Positions 50,763 to 61,064 of a DNA stretch of 64,000 nucleotides are shown in pieces. Source of the DNA: Moniliella sp. 'wahieum'. Taxonomy: Eukaryota; Basidiomycota; Moniliellomycetes; Moniliellales; Moniliellaceae. Under the pieces are notes generated by a model. The model saw only the letters and a list, made by a program, of their open reading frames with translations, searched no databases and was not told the DNA's origin. The translations under genes were made by a program, and so were the position numbers. Location: positions 1-64,000 of the forward strand of contig RSEE01000073.1 in the NCBI GenBank assembly GCA_003971905.1, in the 5' to 3' direction. Within the stretch, counting starts at the first letter, position 1, and each line of letters starts with the position of its first letter.

Positions 50763-53534
50763 TTATTGGGCCCAAGGTTGTTCAGGTGATCGAAGAAGCG
50801 GGGTAAAGCGGGTATCAGTGCCATCTGTAGCATATTCCATGGCCGCGATGATGGCTGAACAAAGCGAACTTCCCACAGCAGCGGCGGCAGAGAGGATGTA
50901 ATTCATCCTGTCGACAACCAATCCAGAGATTTTGTTAGAGAATAGAGTTAGCCTCATGCATCCCGTGAACAAAATACAAAGGGAAGATAAGGCAATGGAC
51001 GTACGCAATCCAATAATTCAACTGTCTACGAGGGAGAACAGTAGGTGAGTGACAACCCCCCAGAAAAACCAGGAGGTCCAGCAACCCGCTACATAAAATG
51101 CGAATTGCGATGTACCACCAAAGAAGAGCGGCCAATGGATCGAGCGGAGGTGAGCAAAGTGATTCACTGGGACGAAACCCGTCCGGCAAGGTACAAGAGC
51201 AGTGGCGCGACTGCACCAATAAGGAAAAAGTACAGAGTCCACTGGTATTGCTGTAGGAAGCCGTTCTTGTGAAGTCCGACGCCAGTCCAATATATGGGAT
51301 CGTACAATCCTGTAACCCGCGGTTTGGCTCCAGGGCTGATCTTCAGTGTATCGGAACTCCACCCCATCCAGATTCCACTTTGCAAGATTGAGCAGGCTAA
51401 TTGGGTTCCCACGAGTACAAAGAAGGTGATCCGTGGCGGGATCTTAAAGTAGACTGTCAGTTTGGAGCAGCCACAGTAGAGCATCGCCTGTTGGATGGTC
51501 CCCGGGCAGCATATCTGAAAGAGCGGTAGGATCGTCGTGTGCCCAGGCAGAGAAGCACTAGCAATCAACGTCGCCAAGTGCTCCACACACTTCAGCTCCA
51601 CCGATGTCAGGCCCACGACAATGCCCACTGGAACAATGAAGATTGCAGCCAGCGCGAGGGCAAGCACAATCGCCCAAACCGGTACCGAAGTGTGGTACAC
51701 GTGCACCATGGGGATGGCAAAGACAAAGGCAACCAGTAGCAAGCACAGGTACCACCAGGTGGGAACAGCCGGGTAGCGGGCGAGTTGGGCGTGGGGGTCA
51801 GGCGAATCAGCCACATTGGAAACCTTCCACCAGCGACGTAGGTCGCCGCCATGGAAAAGCGGGGTGTGTACGAGTAAGGCAGTGCAAGCAGCATAGGAAA
51901 ACGCCCAGGTCATGACGGTTGTGACAGAAAAGTATCCCTGGGGTGGATGAGGCGAATCAAATTGGGGGAGATCTAGATACATGTCTTGGGGCAATGGGTT
52001 GATATGCATGTCGGTGGCATTCAGCTCTGGGTCCCAGACTATGTCGAGAACGCCATAGGGAACGCAGGCGGCTTGGTTCCGGTTGGTAAAAAAGATCGGC
52101 AGGGCAATGACCCACATCGCAACGGCGAAGCCACAAAATACATTGACCAGCGCGCCCCATGGGACGATCAACGGCGAACCCAACGCTGGGATCACTAAAT
52201 TCCAGTCCAGGCACCAAAAAGACCAGCCCATGCCACCCAGTGAATCAAACAATAGATTGACCATAAAGCTGGACGGCGCAATCCACGTTGGCCACTGGAA
52301 CCATCCCAGAGGTCGGTAGAAGAAGTCTGGGATCCAGTGCCAGACGAACATGGCCGTCGCCACAATCCAAAAAACGCGGCGACGGTTCCAGTTGCCACGG
52401 CGAACCCCGTGTAAAGCCGTCAATATTGCACTGGTCTGAAGCTGCTGAGGATAAACCAGCTCACCAGGCCAAATGAGAAGACGTGTGGCAAGACCTGCCA
52501 AGGCAAATCCAAAGAATGGGGTCGAGAGATAGATGAGAAAGAGGAAGCCTGGTGGGAATGTTTCTCTTTTTTTGTGCCACTCTCCGTCAATAGAGACATT
52601 CCGGCCAAGTATTGCAAGGTTAAGTTGGGCCCCATGGCAACCGCAGCAACGATGGTGCAGATCCTGCGCGAAACAATCACACATGTCAGACAGAGGTCTC
52701 CTTACCTGGGACCTCAACGTCTCGGAAGTGGGGACGCACGTATGTTCCTTGAGGTTGAAAGGGCCAGGGTTGATGAACCAAGCCAGGGGCCAGTGCGATG
52801 GGTACGGTATTTTCGATAGCGCGAAACCCAAACAGTAGGTGAATGGCTGTACCAATACCGCACTTGTAGACACAAATACCTGTGGGTTGGCCCAGTATCC
52901 TCGGGTCTCCATAGCAACAAGGGCGGTGGTGAGGCCGAGGGCCAGTACAATGGAAAGCAGCCAGGTGCGGAACGTGTTGTATGGCATATCTGGGTCGTCT
53001 TCGTTAGGCACGACTGCGCGCACATGCGCATCAGCCAAGTCGGGACCCTTCTCTTCATGCGTCGTTTTCATCCCCATTGTTGGCGCCTTCACCCCACTGG
53101 TCCGATCCCCGGTTTTCGTTCTTCGCGGGTCCTGTCCCAGAGGGTTCATCATGTCGACCAAGCAGTGGATCGTTGTGATGGAGCGCGTCTTCCAAGAGCG
53201 ACTCTGATTCCATCCCATTCTCGTTGTCGTCCTCGACTGTGTTTGTGAACGAAAATGCGGCAGTATTCTTGTACGTCGCACGGTTTGTTGATGTTATGCT
53301 ATCAGTTGTGAGAGGCCGAAGAGAGTCGATGGCATCATCGGACGTGGACGGAAGGCCCGAGCTTTTGGAAAGTATGTGGGTCCGTTCCTCTTCATCTGCT
53401 TCGTTCAGCCCGCTTGAGGGAGGAGTCGGCATGACGTTAGTTTTTTGGCTTGCTTGTGGTGTTGGTGTTAGTGCTCGGTGTTGTTGTTGTTGTTGGTCGT
53501 GGTGGATTACAGTCATTGTGAGTTGAGCTTGCAT
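50763..53534 (-). pseudogene. Second OPT-family transporter, frame-broken
   Basis: The minus strand encodes an OPT transporter related to the copy at 20483-23402: IPYPSHWPLAWFINPGPFN, KEHT, SPLIVPWGALVN, VYFKIPPRITF, and IHWPLFFGGTSQ. Introns 52739-52665 (75 bases; joins KEHT to ICTIVAAVAMGPN) and 51004-50908 (97 bases; joins NYWIA to MNYILSAAAAVG) are at the same protein positions as in the first copy. The frame shifts without splice sites at about 52592-52603, 51181-51195 and 51030-51045. A fourth shift at 53053-53092 might be a 40-base intron. Start is 53534 or 53516. The acidic N-terminus resembles that of the first copy. Most likely a pseudogene, less decayed than its sister; base-call errors are a weaker alternative since neighbouring genes are clean. 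Confidence 0.7.
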
Positions 53535-55292
53535 TTATACTACCAGAGGTCGTCGTCCCATCTCCGTTCCAACTCGTAACCCTTCCTCGCACTCCCACTC
53601 ATATCATGCTCTTGTGTGCGCTCGAGCCTGGAGGCAATTAACTTCCCAGCTGCGCCAAAGGGATGCAACACCTAGTCGCAGAAGCGCAAAACCCAACCAA
53701 AGCATATTTTGGTACGGTCGCCCCTCCTCACCTACTACTATTATCCACGCCTCCCCACCTATACGGGTTAGCCTTGTCGACCACATAAGCCCCCTGTTGC
53801 ATCGATTCCGACCAACGTGAATTTGAACCCCCCTTCAAGGTGATACCGTACACCTCCAAAACGTATAGGCATAAATCGCAGTTGTGTGCGTTGTGTATAC
53901 TACGCGGCCTGGAGGCCCGAGATATATAAACCCTTCTCAATTAAACGGAACGGCGGGAGTAACATTGTGACTACCAACAGACTCGCTTACCCAACTTCTG
54001 GCTGCCGCTCTAGCTGACCTGTCATGGGGGGGGGTCATGGGACCCCCCCTGTAGTCTAGGGGTATAAACCCTTGGACAGATCAATCGGTGATTCGTACGT
54101 TAGGCCCTGCTCCAGATCCTGGTTGAACCGAGGGGTGTAGAGGCGAGGGAGAGACCCTCTATTAGTTTGGGTGGCTGCCTGCATGCCACAAAGGTCGCAG
54201 TCCAGACCCTCCGAGGTAGGAGCCGCGTACATAGGTCGTTAGACCAGCTGAAGGTGTCCAGGAGCCCCGAAGTTATCCTCTGTTCCTCGCAGCGTTACCA
54301 CACTCGGTACGCTGTAGTTGGCGGGAACAGACAGAGTCCTAAATAAGAGCAAGCACTACTGATGAGAGTAACCGCGGCTTGTAGTGCACTCGACGTAAGT
54401 CGTAAATTCGTAAGCGTAAGGTGGTAGAAGGTGGAAGGGCGAGAGAGGAACTGGTAGTCGGGGAGACCAAAGGTAAGACAAGATGGTCGACAAGGACCAC
54501 AGCTAGCAAGCCTTAGACATGGCTGCTTATATACAGCAGAAGGAACCGGGCCTCAAGTGCCTCATATTTTTTTTCGGTATAGACAGAATGCGGGGCACTT
54601 CCCACAGAGAGGTAAAGACTAATGCACCTCCCTTGCTTTCCAAGGTGCTGACGCTGCCTAGTCGAGGGCTGACGCTGCGTAGTCGCGCGCAGCAGGAAGG
54701 GTTCTGACAAGACTGGACGCAATGGGCACAAAGCATCGTACCGTCGATACGCCCATAAGCCCATGCGACCATGGCGGGCCGCGGATGATATCCGCAGCAA
54801 GGATAAGGTGTCGACCGGCTCTCTCTCGCTAGTCTAACCGGACTGACGCGTGTTTTGGGCTGAGATGTCTACGACGTGCGGGGCTCAGCTTCCGGAGATA
54901 ACCGGAGCGCCCCGTAACATGACCGGGCCGTAGGCCCGGTGGTCTCCTCGTTTTCATTACAAGGGGTGACTTGACCGTGAGAGAGGAACAAGCGAGTGAC
55001 ACCAAGAACACTACGGCTGGGTACTGGGTGCTGCGAAGGGGGTGATGGATACCATTCGTTGACATCATGACATGAATTATATTCAAGCTGTTGGGGAAAA
55101 GGGGAAGCGAGCTGTACTATAAACGTTAAACACCGATCGGGGTAAGGACAATCCGGCATCGAGGATCCGTGCGTGCGGGAGCCTGGGGTGGGGTGAGATC
55201 GATAAACGGGACGGTTGACGCATACGAGAACCAGGCGCACGCCTGAACCAGAGGAAGACGCCCGCCGCAAAGGAACAAGTGGGTCAAGACGC
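53535..55292. other. Intergenic region, no gene seen
   Basis: Only short ORFs. A G9 run followed by TCATGGGACCCCCCC at about 54027-54049 forms an inverted G/C repeat. No RNA gene recognised. Confidence 0.45.
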
Positions 55293-57090
55293 TTACTGAA
55301 CCTGTGCCGAGGACGGATATACAGCCTCGTACGCCGACAAGGTCCGTCGAAGTGCACGAGGGGGCTGTGGCAACGCTCGAGTGGAGCTCAGGCGTAGTTG
55401 ATCGCGATCTTCAGCCTGATCTGAAGAATGGCGAGATGGGATGGGGTCATTCAAACGTGCTAGGGTGGTCTCGTTCCTACTTCCAACGTCGTGGGCAGCA
55501 AGGGCAAGCTTACCCACCAGCACCTCTGTTCCATTTGGTTTGGGCGCGTCGGGGGAACCACCCTTTGGATCATGAGGGAGTCGGTCTTGCAGTCTATTGT
55601 ACCACCCACTGCCCTTGCGTCCCAGTTGGCGCTCGGCCAAGCCCGGGGAGTAGAGGGGGGAGTAAGGCAAGCTACTGTCGGAAGTGCGTGCCACCCCGTC
55701 GGGTGTGCGTGCAGGCTCAGTCATGGGGATACGGCGTGTGCCCAGGGCAGGGGCGGTGGAAGGTTCCTGGACCCAAGGTGACGTGGGTCGTGCCGAGGAA
55801 AGAGAGGAGGAACGAGCGATGCCTTGGAGATAAGGATACGACACGGCTGACACAATGGACGGACTGGCCTGACGATGAACGGTGGTAGTTGGATGAAGCA
55901 AGAACGAAGACGATCGTTCAGCCAAGTTCTCCCGCGACGGTTCTTCCAGTACAGGGAAGGAAACGTCGTGCGGGACAAACCGCCGATCCCGGGCCAACAT
56001 AGGTGGGGGCGACCCCGCCCCGTGCATGTCCGAATCAAGAGCTGTCCCGCAGTCTCCAACAGGAATGGACATTCCCACTGTGGTAGTCAACCGTGCGGTC
56101 TCGATTTCGCGCTTGGCCTGGGCCCGGGCGCGGAAGACGCGCAAGTGGCGGATTGAAGCCGGATTGCCACCAGGCATGTACTTGCCCTTTCTCTGGCGTG
56201 GTCAACCCCGGACCCATTTTCTCATGGCTGAGAAGAAGACTAGAGCGGAAAGAGCGAGACACGACGGCAGCTAAGCTGGCCGCACGGGAGGTACTCGCGC
56301 CACTGTGCCCCGAAGCAATACTGGAGTACCCTGACATGGGTCGCTCCGGAGAGACGTGTGGCTCCCTAAGCAGGAGAGCCGGTTGGGGTTCGGGGGTGGT
56401 GGTGGTAAAGTGCAGCTGGGGCCAGCTGAGGTGAGCAAGGGAGGTGTCGTGCCCATCGCTGGGGTAGGAGAGGATGCCGCTGTGATGGTCGAGGGTGCCC
56501 ATGCCACTGTTGGAGTGGCCGCTTGAGCTCATGGGCTCGTTGGCCTTGTCTTTCACTTCCCAGTGGGTTTCAATCGTTGAAGAGCTGTCGAGAGGAAGTC
56601 GGCGGCGGGCGACCGCCGTGCGCGGAAGAACCTCAGCAGCTTGGCCCCGCTCCCGGCTGGATCGGGGGCCGAAAACTGATTCGGCACGGGATCGTTTGCG
56701 GCGGCAGTACAGCCAGATGGCCAGCATGGCCAGCATCCAAAGGATCACGGCCAAAGCGACGCTAAGAGTGGGTGCCAAGATGGAGGCTAGATAACGTCGA
56801 TGGGAGGCACTTTGCTCATGGCTATCCGCAATCTCGTTGGCTGGCCGGCCGATCCAAGTGGCGTTAGGAGTGCCTGCGATGAGATTGCCGGGCGTGGAAG
56901 ATGCTGAATGAAGTGTTGAAAAAGAAGAAGTCAGATGTATGGGCATCGATCATGCGAAGAAGGATGTCTCTTTACCTTGAAGGCTCTGGGGCCAGGTCGA
57001 GGTGGTGGCCGGTTGCTTCCAGAGTGACTGGTGGGCAGGGGGCAGCGGGCGCCTGATCCTGTCCCTCCAAGACGCCGGTCGGAGCCATTA
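55293..57090 (-). CDS. Single-pass membrane protein with Ser/Pro-rich tail, unknown
   Basis: Exons 56903-56182 and 56117-55293 join in frame across a 64-base intron (GTACAT...GCCCAG, phase 0). An upstream intron 56975-56904 (GTAAAG...TTCAG with a CTGAC branch site) implies a further 5' exon; the frame that fits reads PATTSTWPQSLQ and opens near 57090, but its start codon is not found. The protein has one strong membrane segment (about 56787-56707, ILAPTLSVALAVILWMLAML) followed by CRRKRSR, so the long C-terminal half should be cytosolic. That tail is Ser/Pro-rich with many potential phosphosites. The short Thr/Ser-rich outside part and one TM segment resemble Mid2/Wsc-like cell-wall sensors in layout only; no WSC domain is seen. 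Function unknown. Confidence 0.5.
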
Positions 57091-57397
57091 GGCGAGCAAG
57101 GGGGGAAGAAGGTGGCTGTGGGGACAAGCCCAGGGGTGGAGGAAAGGGGAAGGGGGAGAGTGACCGTGTCGGGTCGAATAGCTGCGTCGGTCGGCCCATC
57201 CAACCGAGACGGGAGGGCGGGCATTGTTGGTTGTGCGATCTGAGGACGAGAAGAACAGAATGCGTGTGGGCACAAGGAGACCCGCTCCTTGATGTCCAGC
57301 ACGACTGGCAGAGAGATGGGGAGGCGGGGGAAGCGAGGGAAACAGGGGAAACTGAGGAAACGGAGGAACCGGGGAGGCAGCCAGGCCTCCGGCGAGG

Positions 57398-57439
57398 GAT
57401 GGGGGATGGGGGACGGGGGATGGGGGATGGGGGATGGGG
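57398..57439. repeat. (GATGGGG)6 heptad array
   Basis: Six copies of GATGGGG (third copy GACGGGG). Same 7-base period as the arrays at 40-48 kb but without a palindrome. Confidence 0.9.
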
Positions 57440-58232
57440 CGTGACGAGGACCAACGGCCACAAGACCAGCAGGGACCGAGGCGGGCAGAAGCCAGAGACC
57501 AGCTCGAGCGCTGCGGAGGAGAAGAGGATGTGGGGGGGTGGGGCAGGCTTAGCCGGTGCCATCGGCTTCTGATCGGCTGGCTGGCCGATGATCCGCTTCG
57601 ATATACGATAGCAGGCGGCAGAGACATAGATATAGACACTGTTCCAACCCCCCCTTCCTGCTTGAACGTTTCAACTCCACAGCACAGGGCACTGGACCAG
57701 TCTCCTCTCATTGCTGCGGCTCAATTTAACGTTTTAACGTTTAAAATTTAGCCCTGCTCCCCCGTATATCAATCGCCGCGACGTCGCCGGTTCCACCAGT
57801 TGGACCTAACCAGATCTAAATGACAGGCGCTGTTTCGGACTCGACCTAGTAGGTTCGGCGGTGGGCTCAATCTTCCATCCGAGTGCCATCTGTGATCATG
57901 CAGACAACGTGTGGGTCCCGGTCACCAGCAGAACTTGCCCCCTGGGGCTCTGAGGCACAAAGCTTGAAGCTTGAAGCCGCCTGGCTATGTGAGGACTGAA
58001 TTAAGTTCTGAAGGTCTGAGCGCGAGGGCGAAAAAAAAGGCATCTGGTTCGACAGGAACTAGTTGTCAACATGCAAAAAAGGGTATTCTTGGCAGCGGAG
58101 GAGGTGACGAGCTGATTGGGGCGAAGCAAGGTGGATGTGTTCCAACCCGTCACACTAAGCGAAGCATAAGCATAGAACCCCGGTGGGTGGGGGGAAAGGG
58201 AGAGTGTGGACTTTTGCCCGCAATGGGGCGAG
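57440..58232. other. Intergenic region, no gene seen
   Basis: Short ORFs only; the plus-strand frame 57971-58705 overlaps the ChAPs coding strand and is a shadow. Nothing else recognised. Confidence 0.45.
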
Positions 58233-58295
58233 GCATCAGACATCAGACATCAGACATCAGGCCTCAGGCCTCAGGCATCAGGCCTCAGGCATCAA
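58233..58295. repeat. Mixed heptad array at the ChAPs stop codon
   Basis: Nine heptads in one register: GCATCAG, ACATCAG three times, GCCTCAG twice, GCATCAG, GCCTCAG, GCATCAA. It ends at the stop codon of the ChAPs gene (58292-58294), so it forms the start of that gene's 3' UTR. Confidence 0.9.
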
Positions 58296-60766
58296 AAGTC
58301 CCAACCGGGTACATGAAAGAGCTGAGCATAAGCAAAGTACTTTTGCATCAAGCGCAAGATGGGTTTGGGTGGGTCGAGAGCAACGAGGGTGTAGGAGACC
58401 TTTGCCAACCCCTCATTTTGAACGAGGGCAAAGATTGCCTTGCTCACAGCGCCTGGGTAGACGCTCTCTGCGTACCAACGGTGATGGAAGCAAGTCAACT
58501 TGACCGCCAACCAGATCGCTCTGCGTACATCGCCCTCTTCAGTGTACATTTCCATCAGGGCCTGATGTGCTTTGGCGCTGAACCGATGACACTGCTGGTT
58601 CTTGAGCACCACGGTCGAGGAAGAAGGCAGGTTGGCTGTGCTCTTCCCTGGCCTACCCAACCCAGCCGACCAATTGCCTGGGGAGCCAATACCGTTCGGC
58701 GCTGAGCCCGAAACGTCGAGGCAGCGCAGATAGGCCTCCTTGGCTTCGTTGGGGTGACTGAGACGTAAGGCCAGGTCCCCCAAGATTTCCCATTCAAGGG
58801 AAGTCTTGATGTAGGGTTTGCGCATGTTCATAAAGTGTTCCATTTCCGCGCGCCAGATGGTGTAGATTCGCAGATCCTCATACAGGACCATAAATAAGTT
58901 GTCTAGCCAGCGTTCACACAATCGTCGGGTACCAATGGCCGCCTGGCTCTCCGCTTCCTCGTCCTTCCCTTCAGGTGTAGTTGTCCTACTGGTCGCCTGG
59001 GTTGATATGGCTGGCTCGCTTTCATAGTCGCCAGCCTTGCTGCCATTCTCGACTTCGGTGACCAAGTCCCAGTCCTCACCACTCGTACGCTCATGAGGTA
59101 GCGTTTCAGGCCGGGAAAGGTCAGGTGTACTAACGTCAAACGAGCCTCCGTACTCTTTCTCTGACTCGCCTGCGTCTGACCCGGGGGAGATCTTGATAGT
59201 GGGGATTGGCGGGCGAGAAGGGTGACGGTCACCATTGGCAGTGGGCGCCAAGTTGGCCTCTTTGCCTGATTCGCTCGACTGTTGCTGAAGTGTGGGGTTA
59301 GGGAATTCACCTTCCCCTGTATAACCAACTTTGTTAGCATCTTGCTTGGCCTTGTGTGAACGAAACTCCTCTTCCATGAAGAACACATTGCTCCTTCGAC
59401 GTAGGAGATCGTCCCAGCCAATCTTGGAGACGAGTTGCGTTAATAGTCGGTAGGCATGAGCAAATGTGCCGCGTAGTGCTGGGGCCGGCAAACGAAGGAG
59501 CGCGACATCAGCATCGGTAGGACCAGCGGTTGCGATCCCTTCTGCTCCCGCGACGGAAATGGAGAGCGGGCCTTGAAGCCCGGCGGGCTGGGCAAGGGGG
59601 TTAGAAGAAGCATCCTCCGCCAAGACACCGGATTCAAGGATGAATTGTTGGACGGGAAAGTGAGTTCGTGCAGGAGGGGGCATACGATGGAGGTCCCGTG
59701 CTTCAAAGGTGAACATGGGACAAGAGTTGAGAGTAGAAAGTGCGTCTTCCCATTGGCCTAGTTCGATGTAGCTCTGAGTAAGTTTGGCCCAAACCGTAAA
59801 CTCGCTCGGAGCACATTTGACAGCGGCCAAAGTCAAATCGCGAGCCCACTCGACCTCTCCCCTTTGACGCAAGAATTCGGTCTGGATATGGAGAAGAGCA
59901 TACGATTCGGAAGAGAGGTGGGGTTGGGAGGTTCCCCTCAACGCCGTGTGCATGACATTGATCGCTTTGGTTTCCTCGTTCATGCCCAAATAGGCATCAG
60001 CGAGCAGCGCAGCGCATTCCGGTTCGCGCGCATAGAGTTTCTCAAACAAATTGACGGCCACTTCCAGGCGATTGGCGTGACCAAAGTACTTGAGGATGCC
60101 CTGAGCAAGGTGATTCTTAACAACCGTAGCCACTTGAATTTCGGGATCGCTGCCAAGCTGCCAGCCCTTGAAAAACAGGTTCTCGGCAGCCTCGAGGAAC
60201 CGATTCTCATCCTCTGGGGTCGAAAGAGCGTCCAGCTTGCGATAGCCGGCTAAGCGATAGTGGGGGTCATCAGCGTAGTGGATGCTGCGGAGAAGGGCAG
60301 AGAGATAGACTTCCTGCCAGATCTCGGGCGACAGGGCATGGCGTTCGCCGCGCAGATCGACAAAGTAAGCATCGACGCCGCCTGGAATGGAGACTTGGAC
60401 ACGGACGTCGATGCGGGAGAAGGCGTTGAAGCAGCAGTGCGTTCCGCTGACAACGGACCACGGCGTGGTGAGCCAGGAGGTGGCGCGTGGGAGCTGGTAG
60501 TTGAGCGAGTTGATGTAGGCGGCGAGGGAGGCAGACGAAGAGGCGTCGGCGCCCGACACGTAGTGGTACGAGCTGAGCTCCGAGCGGCCAGAGCGCTTGA
60601 CAACCTGACACAGATCGGGCGGACCCAGCTCGCGGAAGGTGGCGAGTGATTCGGTCCGGGCGGCCAGCGCCTCGCCGGGGAGTGGTCTCGAAAACTCGGG
60701 CAGCGCCACAAACGCGTCGCCATGCCGGGGAAGAGGAGATGGAGGGGAAGGCGGCGGCGGCGGCAA
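58292..60766 (-). CDS. BCH1: ChAPs family exomer subunit (Bch1/Bud7-like)
   Basis: An intronless frame of about 824 residues. Family landmarks: FRELGPPDLCQVVK near residue 45, ASSSASLAAYINSLNYQL, CCFNAFSRIDVRV, many TPR-like helices (EVAVNLFEKLYAREPECAAL, ALLADAYLGMNEETKAINV), and the terminal VPGWDF. ChAPs bind Chs5 and Arf1 to form exomer, which sorts proteins such as chitin synthase from the trans-Golgi to the plasma membrane. An acidic disordered insert (about residues 530-610, STPDLSRPETLPHERTSGED) splits the helices. Start: no in-frame ATG exists near the N-terminus; the frame opens from a TTG at 60766 and runs on upstream to a stop at 60809, so an upstream exon or a non-ATG start is likely. 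It is divergent from FRS1. Confidence 0.87.
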   Translation of the reverse strand: MPPPPPSPPSPLPRHGDAFVALPEFSRPLPGEALAARTESLATFRELGPPDLCQVVKRSGRSELSSYHYVSGADASSSASLAAYINSLNYQLPRATSWLTTPWSVVSGTHCCFNAFSRIDVRVQVSIPGGVDAYFVDLRGERHALSPEIWQEVYLSALLRSIHYADDPHYRLAGYRKLDALSTPEDENRFLEAAENLFFKGWQLGSDPEIQVATVVKNHLAQGILKYFGHANRLEVAVNLFEKLYAREPECAALLADAYLGMNEETKAINVMHTALRGTSQPHLSSESYALLHIQTEFLRQRGEVEWARDLTLAAVKCAPSEFTVWAKLTQSYIELGQWEDALSTLNSCPMFTFEARDLHRMPPPARTHFPVQQFILESGVLAEDASSNPLAQPAGLQGPLSISVAGAEGIATAGPTDADVALLRLPAPALRGTFAHAYRLLTQLVSKIGWDDLLRRRSNVFFMEEEFRSHKAKQDANKVGYTGEGEFPNPTLQQQSSESGKEANLAPTANGDRHPSRPPIPTIKISPGSDAGESEKEYGGSFDVSTPDLSRPETLPHERTSGEDWDLVTEVENGSKAGDYESEPAISTQATSRTTTPEGKDEEAESQAAIGTRRLCERWLDNLFMVLYEDLRIYTIWRAEMEHFMNMRKPYIKTSLEWEILGDLALRLSHPNEAKEAYLRCLDVSGSAPNGIGSPGNWSAGLGRPGKSTANLPSSSTVVLKNQQCHRFSAKAHQALMEMYTEEGDVRRAIWLAVKLTCFHHRWYAESVYPGAVSKAIFALVQNEGLAKVSYTLVALDPPKPILRLMQKYFAYAQLFHVPGWDF

Positions 60767-61064
60767 AGACGCGACCGTGGGGGCTTGGTTACTTGCCCGG
60801 CTACTAACCTAGCCGACTTGGCAACTCAGCAATGCATAATGCGGCGTGCTTGGGCGCTTGGCCATGTGGCGCCACACTGCCCCTGTGCGCTTACCCCCCC
60901 GCCCGCGACGGGCGGAACACCCGGTGGAATTTCCGCCGCCGCGCCCGTTTGCGTTCGCTTCGTCTTCTGACTTCTGAGGTGTGGGCGGCGTCGGAGCAGG
61001 CCCGACGCCCGGCTCTGTCAGCGGTCTGTGCTCGCGCCTCCACCATCGCCCATCGCTGCCTACG
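60767..61064. promoter_or_regulatory. Divergent promoter between ChAPs and FRS1 genes
   Basis: About 300 bases separate the two divergent coding regions. It is GC-rich on the FRS1 side. No TATA box stands out. The 5' exon of the ChAPs gene may lie here. Confidence 0.5.

Noticed and set aside
57971-58705. Plus-strand ORF of 244 residues
   Set aside because: It overlaps the conserved ChAPs C-terminus on the other strand and has no domain.
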